A DNA stretch of 64,000 nucleotides from Aedes albopictus (Eukaryota > Arthropoda > Insecta > Diptera > Culicidae): contig NC_085138.1 of the NCBI RefSeq assembly GCF_035046485.1, positions 42,381,464 to 42,445,463 of the forward strand, given 5' to 3'. Under the pieces are notes generated by a model that searched no databases, was not told the origin of the DNA, and worked only from the letters and a program-made list of their open reading frames with translations. Position 1 is the first letter of the stretch; each line of letters opens with the position of its first letter. The translations under genes were made by a program, and so were the position numbers. Below are positions 1 to 10,905 of this stretch, piece after piece.

Positions 1-473
1 TTTGAACACATGTTACACGGGAACCGAAGCTCCTCGGGACTTCCGGCGGTTCCGTTTGGAAACCCGTGTGACATACAGGAATGCATTCTGAGTAAACTCT
101 CGTCCCGAAACGTATCTCCGCAAACCTCGCACCTGACTTTCATTTGCGTTGTCTGCTTCTGCTGGTTTCGTGAGACATTCTGCTGCTGCCCACTACTTTT
201 TGGAGTAATCTCCTGATTGGGTTTACGTACATTCTTCAACGCACCCGTTTCGCCCTTTTTCCCAGCCACGTTCGACGTGCACTCCTCGTCCTTCCCCAGA
301 ATCGAATGCCCAAATAGGTGAATCGTCAGCTTATCCAATCCGAGCAGCTGGTCAGCGCAAATCGGACATTTTATTGGCCGCGAGGTAACTTTCAGCAGAC
401 TCAACCGCAGGGCATCGATATTCGGAAAGACGGAATGGCAGCACAGCGGACACGACAAATTCTTGGTGCACAT
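1..473 (-). CDS. C2H2 zinc-finger protein, 5' part (runs off the window)
   Basis: Reading the minus strand from the ATG at 473-471 gives 157 open codons up to the window edge. The protein starts MCTKNLSCPLCC. A C2H2 finger has ligands C36, C39, H52 and H56 (C-x2-C-x12-H-x3-H). A second finger has C115, C118, H131 and H136. A third begins with C153 and C156 at the edge. Between the fingers is a polar linker rich in K, Q, N and S. Fingers of this kind usually bind DNA in the nucleus, but no target can be inferred. No in-frame upstream extension was pursued, because the CPLC motif right after this Met suggests a natural N-terminus. I do not recognise the specific gene. The downstream part, any introns and the stop codon lie outside the window. 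Confidence 0.72.
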   Translation of the reverse strand, partial: MCTKNLSCPLCCHSVFPNIDALRLSLLKVTSRPIKCPICADQLLGLDKLTIHLFGHSILGKDEECTSNVAGKKGETGALKNVRKPNQEITPKSSGQQQNVSRNQQKQTTQMKVRCEVCGDTFRDESLLRMHSCMSHGFPNGTAGSPEELRFPCNMCS

Positions 474-1149
474 TCTATTATATGACGTAATGGGTTCGAT
501 CGACACTGCAATTCGCGAACTCAAATCCCCAAAATTGGTCAAATTTCCACGATCACTTTTCACGACGACACATCACGACGATGATCGACCGTAGGTATTT
601 TCACGTCTTCACCGTCGGACGAATGTGTTACGAATAGGCCTGTAGAAAGATTTTCTCTGCCGTCGTCGTTCCGTCATTTAGTTGTCGGACGAGGGCTGCG
701 CCGAAAGGAACCGATTTTCCTAGATTTTTCCGAGGCGGTTGGCGCAACTCTCTCTTCCTCGAGCACGCGTCTGTCATCAAAACATGTGAGACGCGACTCC
801 TAAAAATAGAACCACATAGGTATACGTGTTGATGTTGTTTCCTTTGGTTCTGATCTGCAGATTTGCACGATCGTGGCCATTGGGGTTTTTGGAAGCATAA
901 CGATCTAGAGATCGCTCCAGTTCTCCACGCGCAGCATCAACACGTGGTTGGGTGTGTTCGCTTGCGCGCACATACGCGCTGTTTGTTGTGCGTATGTGAA
1001 GCGCGTCAGAGGTGCGAGAGGTGCCTCTCGTGAGACTTTAGGTACTTTAGGATAACAGAAAGCTTTTCCAAGAAATTCGCAATTTTCTGTATATTATAGC
1101 GCAGAACTTTCTTGTAAATAGCAGAATTGGGTGACAAATATATTTTGTA
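474..1149. other. Upstream region of the zinc-finger gene, no gene seen
   Basis: This stretch holds the presumed 5' UTR and promoter side of the minus-strand zinc-finger gene. It is moderately GC-rich up to about 1020 and then becomes AT-rich. Short open frames here have no recognisable domains. No clear TATA box or initiator could be assigned. Confidence 0.4.
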
Positions 1150-1744
1150 GGGGTAGTCGGGGTAATTTGGCCAATGGGGCAATTGAGCACCACTGGGAAA
1201 TCACCTAAAATCCAGTAATTTTAGCAAATTCACCTTACAGCTCTAATACTGATCTGATATTGGAGCGATTGAAACATTAAAACGATGTAAATTAATCCCA
1301 TAGTAAATTAGAAAAATAAAATTTAAAATTGTTGGCCAAATTACCCCGATGAGGGCTGAACAAAAACACCACATAATACTTTTATTGTTTAAATACCTTA
1401 GATGACTTTCAAATTAGTTTGTTTTCCATATACTTCAAGTTGATACTATATGATTCAATATCATGTAAAACAAATTAAGTTTGTATTACGTTAGGCGATA
1501 TAATTTTTTCATTGAAAATAGGGTGCTCATATTACCCCGACGGTTTAAAATTGACGCAAAAACAACACTTTTTTTCAAAAATCATTTTTTGGCATACAAA
1601 CACGATTGGACTATGATATTTTTATGTAACTGGTGTAGTATTATTAGAATCATTCTGACCATACGGTGTGCCAGAGATTCAACGTTGTTTTCTGCATCTT
1701 CATTCGACTTTTGCTTAAGGTGGCCAAATTACCCCGATTTACCC
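1150..1744. mobile_element. MITE with CGGGG-type terminal inverted repeats
   Basis: The left end reads GGGGTAGTCGGGGTAATTTG and the right end is its imperfect inverse, ending ACCCCGATTTACCC. TA dinucleotides flank both ends (1148-1149 and 1745-1746), fitting a TA target duplication. The motif GGCCAAATTACCCCGA recurs inside at about 1332-1348, and a related ATTACCCCGA occurs near 1531. There is no coding capacity; the open frame at 1481-1807 crosses the right end and is fortuitous. At 595 bp with a TA target it looks like a non-autonomous Tc1/mariner-like element, but the superfamily is inferred. Confidence 0.75.
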
Positions 1745-1746
1745 TA

Positions 1747-2238
1747 CATGTACACTCCCGATCAGAAGTTTGGGGTCACCCCCCTCAAAAACATGTCATA
1801 TTATTAGGCCCATATCTCTGCCAATTTGCAACCGATTTAAAAACCCTAGCTCTTATTCAAACAATAATAAGTCAAAGTAACTTTAAACATGATTTGGGTG
1901 AAACTTACATAAATATTTGTATGTAAACTAATCCCAAAGTTGCCAAATTTTCTAAAAAATGAATTTAAACTTACGGAAGTGTCGCTGGAAATTGGGTCGA
2001 CTAAATTTTAAGATGAGTGCGGCAATATAACCTATATTCTATTAGCTTTCAACTGCTTTCTATCGAACTTGGCTAAAAAATCTAGAAAAAAGTTACTATT
2101 CTCTCGGGGCGCGCGCCATCAAGAAATCGAAACTGCGCCGCGCTCGCACTGTATACGACGAGCGAGGTTTTTTGGTAGTGTTGAACTTTTTACAACAGCA
2201 CGCGTCCTGAAGGGTTAACGTGAAACGTTAACGGGTTA
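1747..2238. other. No gene; AT-rich repeat-like sequence
   Basis: The stretch begins with a phrase containing TTTGGGGTCACCCCC, which resembles a mosquito transposon terminus, but no matching inverse end was found nearby. The rest is AT-rich and non-coding, apart from a GC-rich patch near 2105-2160. Confidence 0.3.
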
Positions 2239-2313
2239 GACGAGCTTAGTGGTCTAGTGGCTACCGCTTCTGATTCATATGCAGAAGGTCCTGGGTTCAA
2301 TCCCTGGCTCGTC
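2239..2313 (+). repeat. tRNA-like sequence (SINE head or tRNA pseudogene)
   Basis: A 7-bp acceptor stem pairs GACGAGC with GCTCGTC. A T arm contains GGGTTCAATCC, close to the pol III B box, and the A-box side reads TTAGTGGTCTAGTGG. The anticodon arm forms a 6-bp stem (CTTCTG with CAGAAG) around a 9-nt loop, which is not a normal 7-nt loop. It is therefore probably a tRNA-derived repeat or a decayed tRNA, not a working tRNA. Confidence 0.5.
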
Positions 2314-2376
2314 CCTTTCCTCCGACTTTGTATACATACATTTACTTGTTCAACATCATTAAGACAAGACATAATC
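2314..2376 (-). mobile_element. 3' tail of the RTE-like element interrupted by the I element
   Basis: On the minus strand, the RTE-like reading frame that stops being homologous at 11171 resumes here across the target duplication AAGACATAATC. The last codons read V-D-Y-V-L-S and then TAA. A short AT-rich 3' UTR follows, containing ATG-rich sequence. The left border of the element is uncertain. Confidence 0.55.
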
Positions 2377-2788
2377 TCAGTCGACAGTTCGCTCTCGTAG
2401 CAATCAGAAGTCTATTGTTTCGCTCCGCGTGCGTCTGTTTACCTTTTTTTCCAAGTGAATCCCACGGGATACTTTCTGGTATTGCACCAACCCCAGCACC
2501 AGTTTGGACCTAAAAGCTATAAGAAAGTGTGACTACAGTTCTCCACCGACCGCGGTCAATCGTTATTAGTGGCCTCAATCGACGCGAGTGCAAAAATCCT
2601 CGGTTAAATCGATCGCAAGCAGCGGCTATTGAAGCTGTGCAGTGTACACTGTGGTTTAGAAAGGCGTTAACGTGCGGCTGAAGTGAATGGTATAACCAAA
2701 TACATCTATTTTGTCCAGTGCATTTCTTTACTCATTCGTGTGTGTGCAAAGCTTCAAGTGTCTGAAGTAGTTCCAACAGATCTACCCG

Positions 2789-3330
2789 GTGTGCCCACTA
2801 TGGAGTGGGAACCGGATCCCTTCCCTCCCATCGGAGACCAAGGAGGCGGACATTCATCGAATTTTTTTGATGGCGAATTTGCTGGAGCGCTGGCAACATC
2901 TCGACAAAGATGGCACGAAGGGCCCTATTCAGGTGCTCCGTATGAAGGCAGTCCGGGGAGTGTTACCGCAAAACCCTTTCGTACTGCGTAAATCAGTGGA
3001 AAAATGCGTGGGTATGAAAATTGATGGCGCTTTTCCTGAAGGCAAGGAGGGAATCTCGTATGTGCTGAAGATCAGAAGTGCGAATCAAATCAGCAAACTA
3101 AAAAACCTGACAACGCTCACCGATGGAACCGGAGTCGAGGTTACCGAACACCCTACCCTTAACACCTGTCGATGCGTCGTGAACTGCAGAGCCGTAATTG
3201 ATATGCCCGATGACGTTTTGGAGAATGAGCTGATGGACCAGGGTGTGAAAGGTATTCGTCGCATCACCAAACGCATAGGAAAGGACAACGTCAACACGCC
3301 TACTATCATTTTGACAATCGCAGGTACCAT
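2789..3330 (+). pseudogene. I-element ORF1, N-terminal part (interrupted)
   Basis: This is the first part of the gag-like RNA-binding ORF1. The frame is open up to GGTACCAT at 3323-3330, where an hAT-like MITE is inserted. An overlapping frame (2683-2991) reads MEWEPDPFPP and then GGGHSSNFFDG, which looks like the more natural N-terminus. A frameshift near 2880-2890 probably joins it to this frame. ORF1 proteins of this type coat the element RNA and act as chaperones in the retrotransposition particle. The frame resumes at 5225. Confidence 0.7.
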
Positions 3331-5224
3331 CAAGGATCGGTGAGTAATGCGGGGCAAAAGTTCGCACGGGGCAAAAGTTCGCAGTGGGTCTTTTTCTGAG
3401 CACAAGTTAAGAACCCAAACAAATCTGTATGGGTTCGACACATAATCAGGTCAGCTACTCGTCAATAAAATTTGGAACGATTTCGTTATGGTTTGGCAGA
3501 GTTATGCGAAAAAATGTGTTTCAAGGGGTTTTGATAGAATTTTTGGACCTTTTGGAATAAGAATTTGTAGTAACAGGAAGAAGAAGAATCTCATAACCTC
3601 TTTATGTCGGAGAATCGTTATTCCATAGTAGTTCGCAAGGTGCATTCGAATAAACAATAAACTACTAGTGCTTCTTGCAGAAAGGGACATTGTTAAAACC
3701 TCGACAGTGGGGCAAAAGTTCGCAGTAGCTGTGGGGCAAAAGTTCGCACTAGATTTCTGAGTCTAGTACATCAATATAATTACAGAATCTTTGAAGCAAT
3801 GATAATTTCGTATAGAAACTACTATATATGCATAATATGAGTAGTATGCACCCCTTGATGCACCCTGAAATCGTTGCGGCAGAGGGTCTGAACTTAGTTT
3901 TGTAAGAAGATTGATTGTAACTCAAACATTATGTTCACGCATTTAAATCAATAAATGGAAAATGGCTAAAAAACATTCTAAAACATTTTCTTCGTCATCC
4001 TCGTAGTGTCTTTTCGTATGTTTCTGAAGGTCTTATGTTCATCTACTTTACCGGGGTCTTTCATAGCTTAGTTTGTAAATTCCCAGTTATAATTCATCAC
4101 CATACTGACGGGGATAAGATTCGATAACGGTCCCGTTCAGCAGTTTTGCTGCATATTTGATTTTTTTCCATGTATTTTGTGCAACACGTATATCTATGAT
4201 TACCCCACAATGTGTTTTGACAACTTCAGTAACGCTGTAAAGGACAGCTCTTAGTTAATAGTTGTGTAAATCTTCATAAAAGACACTCTATACAAAAGCT
4301 GAACACCAGGTCGTATTCCAGTTGGGCCGTAATGCTAAGAACAGAAAGAAACAGATTTCATTGCTAGAGTGAAAAGATGAACATGAATTAACATAAAATA
4401 AATGAACATCACACCAATAAACTACCCTGTACAAGGTGCGAACTTTTGCCCCGCATAATGCGAACTTTTGCCCCCACTATGGGGCAAAAGTTCGCATTGG
4501 AGTACTTGTTTTAAAAATTGTATTACTAAAACTACAAAAGGAATGCGAAAAAATCTAGTACTACGTTTTGAAGGCAACATGATAGGGACCCGTTTAACGA
4601 AGAAAAACTATATTGTTTTCTTTTCGTTCAATAGTTATTTTGTGAAGTCTGTTAGGTGCGAACTTTTGCCCCGCATTACTCTATATTCGCCTCATTCCAT
4701 TCATGTTCACTCCTCTTTGCTGAAGCGAATCGAGAAAGATGCAGCAAACGGATCGTCGTGATCAAACACGCAACCTTATCACCAGTGGGAAGCGATGAGC
4801 CAGCTGCTTGACATGAATATTCGTTGCCATTCGTCGCAGTTTGGATCGCAAGCGAATGAATGAATGGTGAATGGTGAAGAATGCTGGTGAGCGATCGAAG
4901 CGGCTATTATCATAAGTAGAAGAGAATTTCCGCATGTAATGCATACATTTTTACTGTATTGTTGTTGAAATGCTAGATTAGCAAAGAAAATAATTCAAAA
5001 ACATCAAAAATTCGTATGCACAATATCAATCGCATCACTCACGAATCGCATTCGCTTGCGATGCGAATGTGGACGAATGAGTAATTTCCAAGTTTGGCTT
5101 CCCACCGTTCGCCGGAGTTTACTGTCGTCGCTGACAAGCATTCACACGAACTAAAGCGACAACCTTTCGCTGCTGACTGCCTTCGAATGTGGAAGAAGAT
5201 GAAAAGTGGAAATCAGGAACCCTG
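3331..5224. mobile_element. hAT-like MITE inserted in ORF1
   Basis: An identical 8-bp GGTACCAT flanks the insert (3323-3330 and 5225-5232), as expected for hAT transposition. The ends read CAAGGATC on the left and, inverted, CAGGGTTC on the right. Removing the insert together with one target copy rejoins the I-element ORF1 exactly in frame, which independently supports the borders. Without the nested MITE the element is about 0.55 kb and non-coding. Its right half contains ATTCG/CGAATG-rich repeats. Confidence 0.78.
3342..4681. mobile_element. MITE with perfect 26-bp inverted ends, nested in the hAT-like MITE
   Basis: The left end begins GAGTAATGCGGGGCAAAAGT, and the right end is its exact inverse over 26 bp. 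The core GGGGCAAAAGTTCGCA recurs internally: twice near 3365-3385, twice near 3711-3750, and several times in both orientations near 4434-4500. The size is 1340 bp with no transposase. The target duplication is unclear: a TA lies just inside the inverted ends, but the outermost flanks do not match. Confidence 0.8.
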
Positions 5225-6256
5225 GGTACCATTATTCCTTCCCACGTTGACTTCGGTTATATTCGATGCAAAACACGCCTGTACTATCCAGCCCCTATGC
5301 AATGTTACAGTTGTTGGTGCTTTGGACATACCAGTAGGAGATGCCAACAAACACATCCAACCTGTGGTACATGTTCCAAAGATCACGCGATTGATAAAGA
5401 GAACCCCTGCCAAGCAGAAACATACTGCAAGCGTTGCGACAGACACTCTCACTCATTGTCTAGCCGAAAATGTCCGGTTTTTGTCAAAGAAAACGAGATT
5501 CAAAGGATTCGTGTCAATCGTGGCATTTCGTATCCAGCCGCAAGACGTGAATATGAGCAAGCCAATCACCAGAACACCTACTCTAGCATCGCAGTAGCAG
5601 GCAAAGATCAAGAAATCGCTAACCTTTCCTCTAAGGTGGACCAACTCCAACAGGAGATGGAGAGAAAAAACAAGCGAATTGAAATTCTTGAATCCAATCT
5701 TGAAAGCGGCACTCACTCCGAAAATAATCGCGGTATTGCCGAACTCCTACAGAAAGTGGATCTTCTCACCAAAGAAATGCACAAAAAGGATGAACGAATC
5801 CAAGCACTAGAGGCGACCCTGAAAAACAGCTCCCGCATGGAAATGGTACGAAAGCACGGCACAATTGAAGACCTCGTAGCGAAAGTCACCAACCTCGAAG
5901 ATCAGCTCAAACAGAAGGAAAAGGAAGTTAACGCTTTCAAAGCCCTCCTCCAAAATCCCTCACAATCGACCCTGAAAACCACTCAGAAGCCGTCTACAAG
6001 CGCTCAGACCAAAACCCAGAAGGAAACACGTTCGACAAAATCTAAAAATAAGAAAGATAATCAAGCAGTAAAGGAATGGCAGCCGACACCTATGTATGAA
6101 AGTGACACAAGCCCTATCTCAGTATCCCCCGCCGAAAGAACTCCTAAGAGAGACCACTCCGTGACAGACTCCGACGACTCATCCGGACAACCTAAAACCA
6201 AGATAACAAACGCCAACGCCTCTACAGCTAGTGGAGACGACGGTATTTCGGAGTAA
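5225..6256 (+). pseudogene. I-element ORF1, C-terminal part with CCHC knuckles
   Basis: The frame continues ORF1 after the hAT-like insert. It contains Cys/His-rich knuckles beginning CYSCWCFGHTSRRC, then CGTC and CKRC clusters, as in gag-like ORF1 proteins that bind nucleic acid. Three consecutive segments of about 30 residues then follow a K-V-x-x-L...E pattern with heptad leucines, predicting a coiled coil. The tail is Ser/Thr/Lys-rich. The stop TAA is at 6254-6256, 71 bp before ORF2. The internal GTG at 5189, within the hAT-like insert, is not a real start. Confidence 0.75.
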
Positions 6257-6327
6257 ATCAAAAGCGCCATCCAGTACTCCCCTACATATCAGGTTCCAAC
6301 TGATACTATCCAATCCACTACAAATCA

Positions 6328-9300
6328 ATGGCCACGAAATCCACTAACAGCAGCTCTATCGTAGAAGAAAATACTGGACGCCTCACCTTTGCTACCGACC
6401 ACACCACAGATCAAGACAACTACCGACCTGGAAACGCACGACAACCCAACACCAACACCTTACCAAAGGCACCCCCGGATCCTCCGTGGGACAGTCAAGG
6501 CCCCGTCGGTGCGGAAGTTACACCACCACCGGAACTGGCGGACAACCCTTGGCATCCCACGGACCCGGGAAGAGGGACGCACAAGGGCAGAAATGCTCGT
6601 TCCCCTGAGGACAACGTGGGAATCAAGGCACCTGCCACCATGGAGATCAAGATGTTCGAACCGAGACGCTCACCAAAGACAGCTAAAAGCTCCATACAGA
6701 CTAACAATCAAAATGTAGATACTTTCCGTCGACAACCGAACTTCTCAAACGCCACCGACTACGACAGAATGTTGCTTCTTCAATACGGTCCCACAGCAGT
6801 CCCTGTGGCAAGCAGCTCCACTATTTCTCGTTCGAAAAAGACCTTGAAATCAGTCGTCTGCAACCAATCTACTGTAGAAGACGAGGCTTCTGGACTCTTC
6901 ACCCTCTCCATCGATCACAACATTAATCAAGCCCACTCTCAACCTGAAAACGCAAGACAAACGAACATCTTACCAATGGCTCCCCCGGACCCTCCGTGGG
7001 ACAGTCACAGCCCCGTCGGTTCTACATCACCACCGAAACTGGCAGACAACTCTTGGCATCCCACGGTCCCGGGAAGAGGGACGCACAAGGGCAGAAATGC
7101 TCGTACCCCTAAGGACAACGTGGGATTCAAGCAAGGATTCAAGAAACCTGACACAGATGAGATCAAGACGTTCGAACCGAGACGCTCGGCACGGATACAA
7201 CATGGTCCCACAGCGGTTCCTGTAGCAAGCAGCTCAGATACTCCTCGTTCTAGTACTTCGACGATCCCAGCAGTTGGCATCGACTTTGGGGAACGCTCCA
7301 TCTTCGCTCTACAGTGGAACATGAACGGGTTCCACAATAACCTCAACGACCTTGAATATCTAATCAAAGACAACACACCAGTCGTCCTTGCCATTCAAGA
7401 GGTGCATCGCAGCAACGTGAACAGCATGAACCGAACCCTAGGTGGACGATACTCTTGGGTCTACAAAAGCAACGCGAACATCTATCACTCTGTAGCTATC
7501 GGAATTCTGGAACCAATCGCCTTTTCAGTGATACAACTGGACACTGATCTACCCATCATTGCCGTCAGGATCGAATATCCGTTTCCAGTCTCAATTATAA
7601 GCATCTACCTCCCATGTCAAAAGATTCCAGACCTTAAAAACCGCCTGCTTTTAGCATTGGAGCCCATACAGGGTGCCAAACTGATCCTTGGGGACATCAA
7701 CGGTCATCACACTTCATGGGGAAACTCCAAAGTAGATTCCCGTGGAGCCACTATTATGGAAGTTGCAGAGATGATTGACCTTGTCCTGCTTAATGACGGA
7801 TCCATTACATTTACCAAAGGAGAACGTAGGTCATCAGTTGATATCTCTTTGGCAAGCTCCTGCATCGTCAACAGGCTGCTCTGGAACATAAGCGAGGATC
7901 CACTAGGAAGCGACCATCATCCAATATCGATATGTCTTCACGAACAACCACCAGAAACATCACGGCGTCCCCGATGGATTTACAATGAAGCTGATTGGAC
8001 AGCTTTTCAAACAACGATAAACGAATCTCTAACAACTTCCGAACAAGAAAACCTCTCTGAGTTTTTAAGCATAGTTCATCAAGCAGCCACAACGTCGATT
8101 CCAAAGACTAGCTCAAAGCCAGGTCGAAAAGCTCTACCCTGGTGGTCACCGGAGACAAAAAGAGCAACTAAGGCTAGAAGGAAAGCCCTAAGGGCGATGT
8201 TACGTCTCCCCGATGGGCATCCAGAGAAGCTAACCGCCAAGGATCTTTACAAATCGAAGCGAAACGAATGCCGTCAAATCATACGTGATGCCAAACGACT
8301 AAGCTTTGAAAACTTTCTGGACGGCATAAATTCCAACCAATCCTCGAGCGAGCTTTGGGGAAGAGTGAATGCTCTCAGTGGGAAGCGAAAAGCCAGGGGC
8401 ATGGCAATCCATCACAACGGTGCCCTTACCAGAGATCCGCAGGTCATAGCTGATGTACTTGGCGAATATTTTGCCTCTCTTTCTGCCTTTGACAAATATG
8501 ATGAAGCCTTCAAACGACGAAATGATGCATCCACACTTGGCAAAATGGTCATCTCGGAGGTCACACCACCGCATCCCATCAACGTACCTTTCCGTCCCAT
8601 TGAATTGGAACATGCCTTATCCAGCTGCAAAGGTAACTCCGCAGGAAACGATGAGATAGGTTATCCGATGTTGAAACATCTAACTCCCGCCGGCAAGGCA
8701 TCCCTACTACGATTGCTGAACAAAGAATGGTCGAGAAATACGCTTCCTCAGGGGTGGAATCACAGTTTGGTCATCCCTATACCGAAACATGGTTCTGCGG
8801 TCTCCAAGCCTTCAGACTTTCGTCCAATATCGTTGACATGTTGTGTCAGCAAAGTGTTGGAGAAAATGGTTAACCGTCGTCTAATTCACTTTCTTGAGTC
8901 GAGCGGCCATCTCGACCACCGGCAACACGCTTTTCGTCCCGGACACGGAACAGGCACATATTTTGCTACGCTAGGGCAAGTATTACACGACGCAAAAACA
9001 CAGGAGCAGCACGTGGAAGTTGCCACGTTAGACTTGGCAAAAGCGTACAACAGAGCCTGGACACCAGGCGTCATCTACCAACTGTGTAAATGGGGTCTAT
9101 CAGGACACGTTCTGCACTTCATCCGGAATTTCCTTCACAACCGGACATTCCAAGTTTGTATTGGAAACCACCGTTCTAGAAGCTTCAAAGAAGAAACAGG
9201 CATACCGCAAGGTTCGGTTATTGCCGTTACTATTTTCTTAATCGCCATGAACGGAGTTTTCATCAGCCTTCCGAAGGAGATTTACATATTTGTATATGCA

Positions 9301-10905
9301 GACGATATAGTACTAGTGGTAGTCGGAACCACGGAAAAAGCTCTTAGACGGAAACTCCAAGCATCAGTGAACGCCGTCTCTAAATGGGCAAAGGAAGCCG
9401 GATTTGAGATATCAGCCGAAAAAAGTTCTATAACACATATATGTCCCCTCCGCCATCGTCCCATCCGTACTACAATAGTAGCTAACGGACAACCTATACC
9501 ATTGAAACAACGTACTCGAATACTCGGTGTCCATCTGGATCGCCGCCTATCCTTCCAAGAGCATTTCAAAGAGGTCAAACGGAACTGCCAAACTCGTCTA
9601 AACCTTCTGCGCACCCTTTCCAAGAGACACCAGGGTAGTAATCGCGATGTTCGTCTACGTGTAGCGAGTGCAATAATTGATAGTAGATTACTCTATGGCA
9701 TTGAACTAACCTGTACATCAACCGATGCAATGACCGCTTCACTCGCTCCTGTGTACCATCAGTCGATCCGAATAAGCTCCGGTCTACTACCCTCTACACC
9801 CTCCTACTCCGCTTGTGCTGAAAGTGGTAAACTACCTTTTGGGCATCTCGTTACAGAGGCTGTCTGCAAAAGAGCAATCAGTTTCTTGGAAATGACAACA
9901 GCTAGCAACGACAGAGTCCTTCTTCTCGATGAGGCGAATCGACTCCTACAGAGACACACCAACGAAGTGCTCCCCCCGGTGGCCGAGGTTCATTGGAACG
10001 GAGCCAGAAGTTGGGATTCACAGCGTATCAATCTCGAGACATCTATAAAAAGCAGATTTCGGGCGGGTGATAACTCTCCTACTCTTACCAGAACCGTAAC
10101 AGAATTACTTCGCACCAAATACCACAACTATACGCATCGATACACAGATGGTTCCAAGGACCAGAATCGCGTCGGCATCGGCGTTACTGGTCCTGACATC
10201 AACCGCTCTCACCGCCTTCAAGATCCCTGCTCAGTTTTCTCTGCAGAGGCTGCAGCGGTCCTCATCGCTTCTACTACTCCGTCTCCAAAGCCAATTCTCG
10301 TCCTGACGGACTCAGCCAGCGTTATTGCAGCCTTATCGTCCGACGTAGCACGACACCCATGGATTCAAGCTATCCAGTTGCAAGCTCAGCCCGATACAGT
10401 ATTCACATGGATCCCTGGACACTGCGGAATCCGCGGCAATGAAAAGGCTGACGAATTGGCAGCTAATGGAAGAACTGGAACTTTCTTTACAAACGATGTA
10501 CCTGGGCGGGATTTGAAACATTGGGTCACCACGATGCTGAGAAATTCCTGGTCAATCGAATGGCTCAACTCGAGAGATCTCTTCTTACGAAAAATAAAAA
10601 ATAGTACGACTCGCTGGGACGATCCTGAAACTCATCGGGAGCAGAAAATTCTTTCGAGGTTACGTACAGGCCACACAAAAGTATCCCATAATATGGCCAG
10701 TACAGGGGCTTTCCGCAAAATTTGTCCCGTTTGCAATGTACCCTACTCTGTGGAACATTTTATCATCAACTGTCCCCAACATGAACCAGCACGCGTTGCG
10801 CACTGTATCCCGGATAGCATACTATGTGCTCTAAATAATGACGCAAACAACATTGCACGATTGGTGAACTATCTGAAAGATATTGACCTATACCGAAACA
10901 TTTGA
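6328..10905 (+). CDS. I-element ORF2: endonuclease, reverse transcriptase, RNase H
   Basis: This uninterrupted 1525-residue frame encodes the retrotransposition enzyme. An AP-type endonuclease spans about residues 325-540, with GDINGHHTSWG near 455 and GSDHHPIS near 528. Reverse transcriptase covers about 750-1060, with TLDLAKAYN, GIPQGSV and the catalytic YADD at 990-993. RNase H follows at about 1268-1385, with YTDGSK (D1274), SAEAAAV, LTDSASV and HCGIRGNEKADELA. A CCHC-like motif begins CPVC near 1467. The first 310 residues are Pro-rich and contain a tandem duplication: DHTTDQ...EPRRS...GPTAVPVASS near 24, 111 and 154, and DHNINQ...EPRRS...GPTAVPVASS near 196, 282 and 293. All main catalytic motifs are present and there is no internal stop, suggesting recent activity. 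Confidence 0.93.
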   Translation: MATKSTNSSSIVEENTGRLTFATDHTTDQDNYRPGNARQPNTNTLPKAPPDPPWDSQGPVGAEVTPPPELADNPWHPTDPGRGTHKGRNARSPEDNVGIKAPATMEIKMFEPRRSPKTAKSSIQTNNQNVDTFRRQPNFSNATDYDRMLLLQYGPTAVPVASSSTISRSKKTLKSVVCNQSTVEDEASGLFTLSIDHNINQAHSQPENARQTNILPMAPPDPPWDSHSPVGSTSPPKLADNSWHPTVPGRGTHKGRNARTPKDNVGFKQGFKKPDTDEIKTFEPRRSARIQHGPTAVPVASSSDTPRSSTSTIPAVGIDFGERSIFALQWNMNGFHNNLNDLEYLIKDNTPVVLAIQEVHRSNVNSMNRTLGGRYSWVYKSNANIYHSVAIGILEPIAFSVIQLDTDLPIIAVRIEYPFPVSIISIYLPCQKIPDLKNRLLLALEPIQGAKLILGDINGHHTSWGNSKVDSRGATIMEVAEMIDLVLLNDGSITFTKGERRSSVDISLASSCIVNRLLWNISEDPLGSDHHPISICLHEQPPETSRRPRWIYNEADWTAFQTTINESLTTSEQENLSEFLSIVHQAATTSIPKTSSKPGRKALPWWSPETKRATKARRKALRAMLRLPDGHPEKLTAKDLYKSKRNECRQIIRDAKRLSFENFLDGINSNQSSSELWGRVNALSGKRKARGMAIHHNGALTRDPQVIADVLGEYFASLSAFDKYDEAFKRRNDASTLGKMVISEVTPPHPINVPFRPIELEHALSSCKGNSAGNDEIGYPMLKHLTPAGKASLLRLLNKEWSRNTLPQGWNHSLVIPIPKHGSAVSKPSDFRPISLTCCVSKVLEKMVNRRLIHFLESSGHLDHRQHAFRPGHGTGTYFATLGQVLHDAKTQEQHVEVATLDLAKAYNRAWTPGVIYQLCKWGLSGHVLHFIRNFLHNRTFQVCIGNHRSRSFKEETGIPQGSVIAVTIFLIAMNGVFISLPKEIYIFVYADDIVLVVVGTTEKALRRKLQASVNAVSKWAKEAGFEISAEKSSITHICPLRHRPIRTTIVANGQPIPLKQRTRILGVHLDRRLSFQEHFKEVKRNCQTRLNLLRTLSKRHQGSNRDVRLRVASAIIDSRLLYGIELTCTSTDAMTASLAPVYHQSIRISSGLLPSTPSYSACAESGKLPFGHLVTEAVCKRAISFLEMTTASNDRVLLLDEANRLLQRHTNEVLPPVAEVHWNGARSWDSQRINLETSIKSRFRAGDNSPTLTRTVTELLRTKYHNYTHRYTDGSKDQNRVGIGVTGPDINRSHRLQDPCSVFSAEAAAVLIASTTPSPKPILVLTDSASVIAALSSDVARHPWIQAIQLQAQPDTVFTWIPGHCGIRGNEKADELAANGRTGTFFTNDVPGRDLKHWVTTMLRNSWSIEWLNSRDLFLRKIKNSTTRWDDPETHREQKILSRLRTGHTKVSHNMASTGAFRKICPVCNVPYSVEHFIINCPQHEPARVAHCIPDSILCALNNDANNIARLVNYLKDIDLYRNI

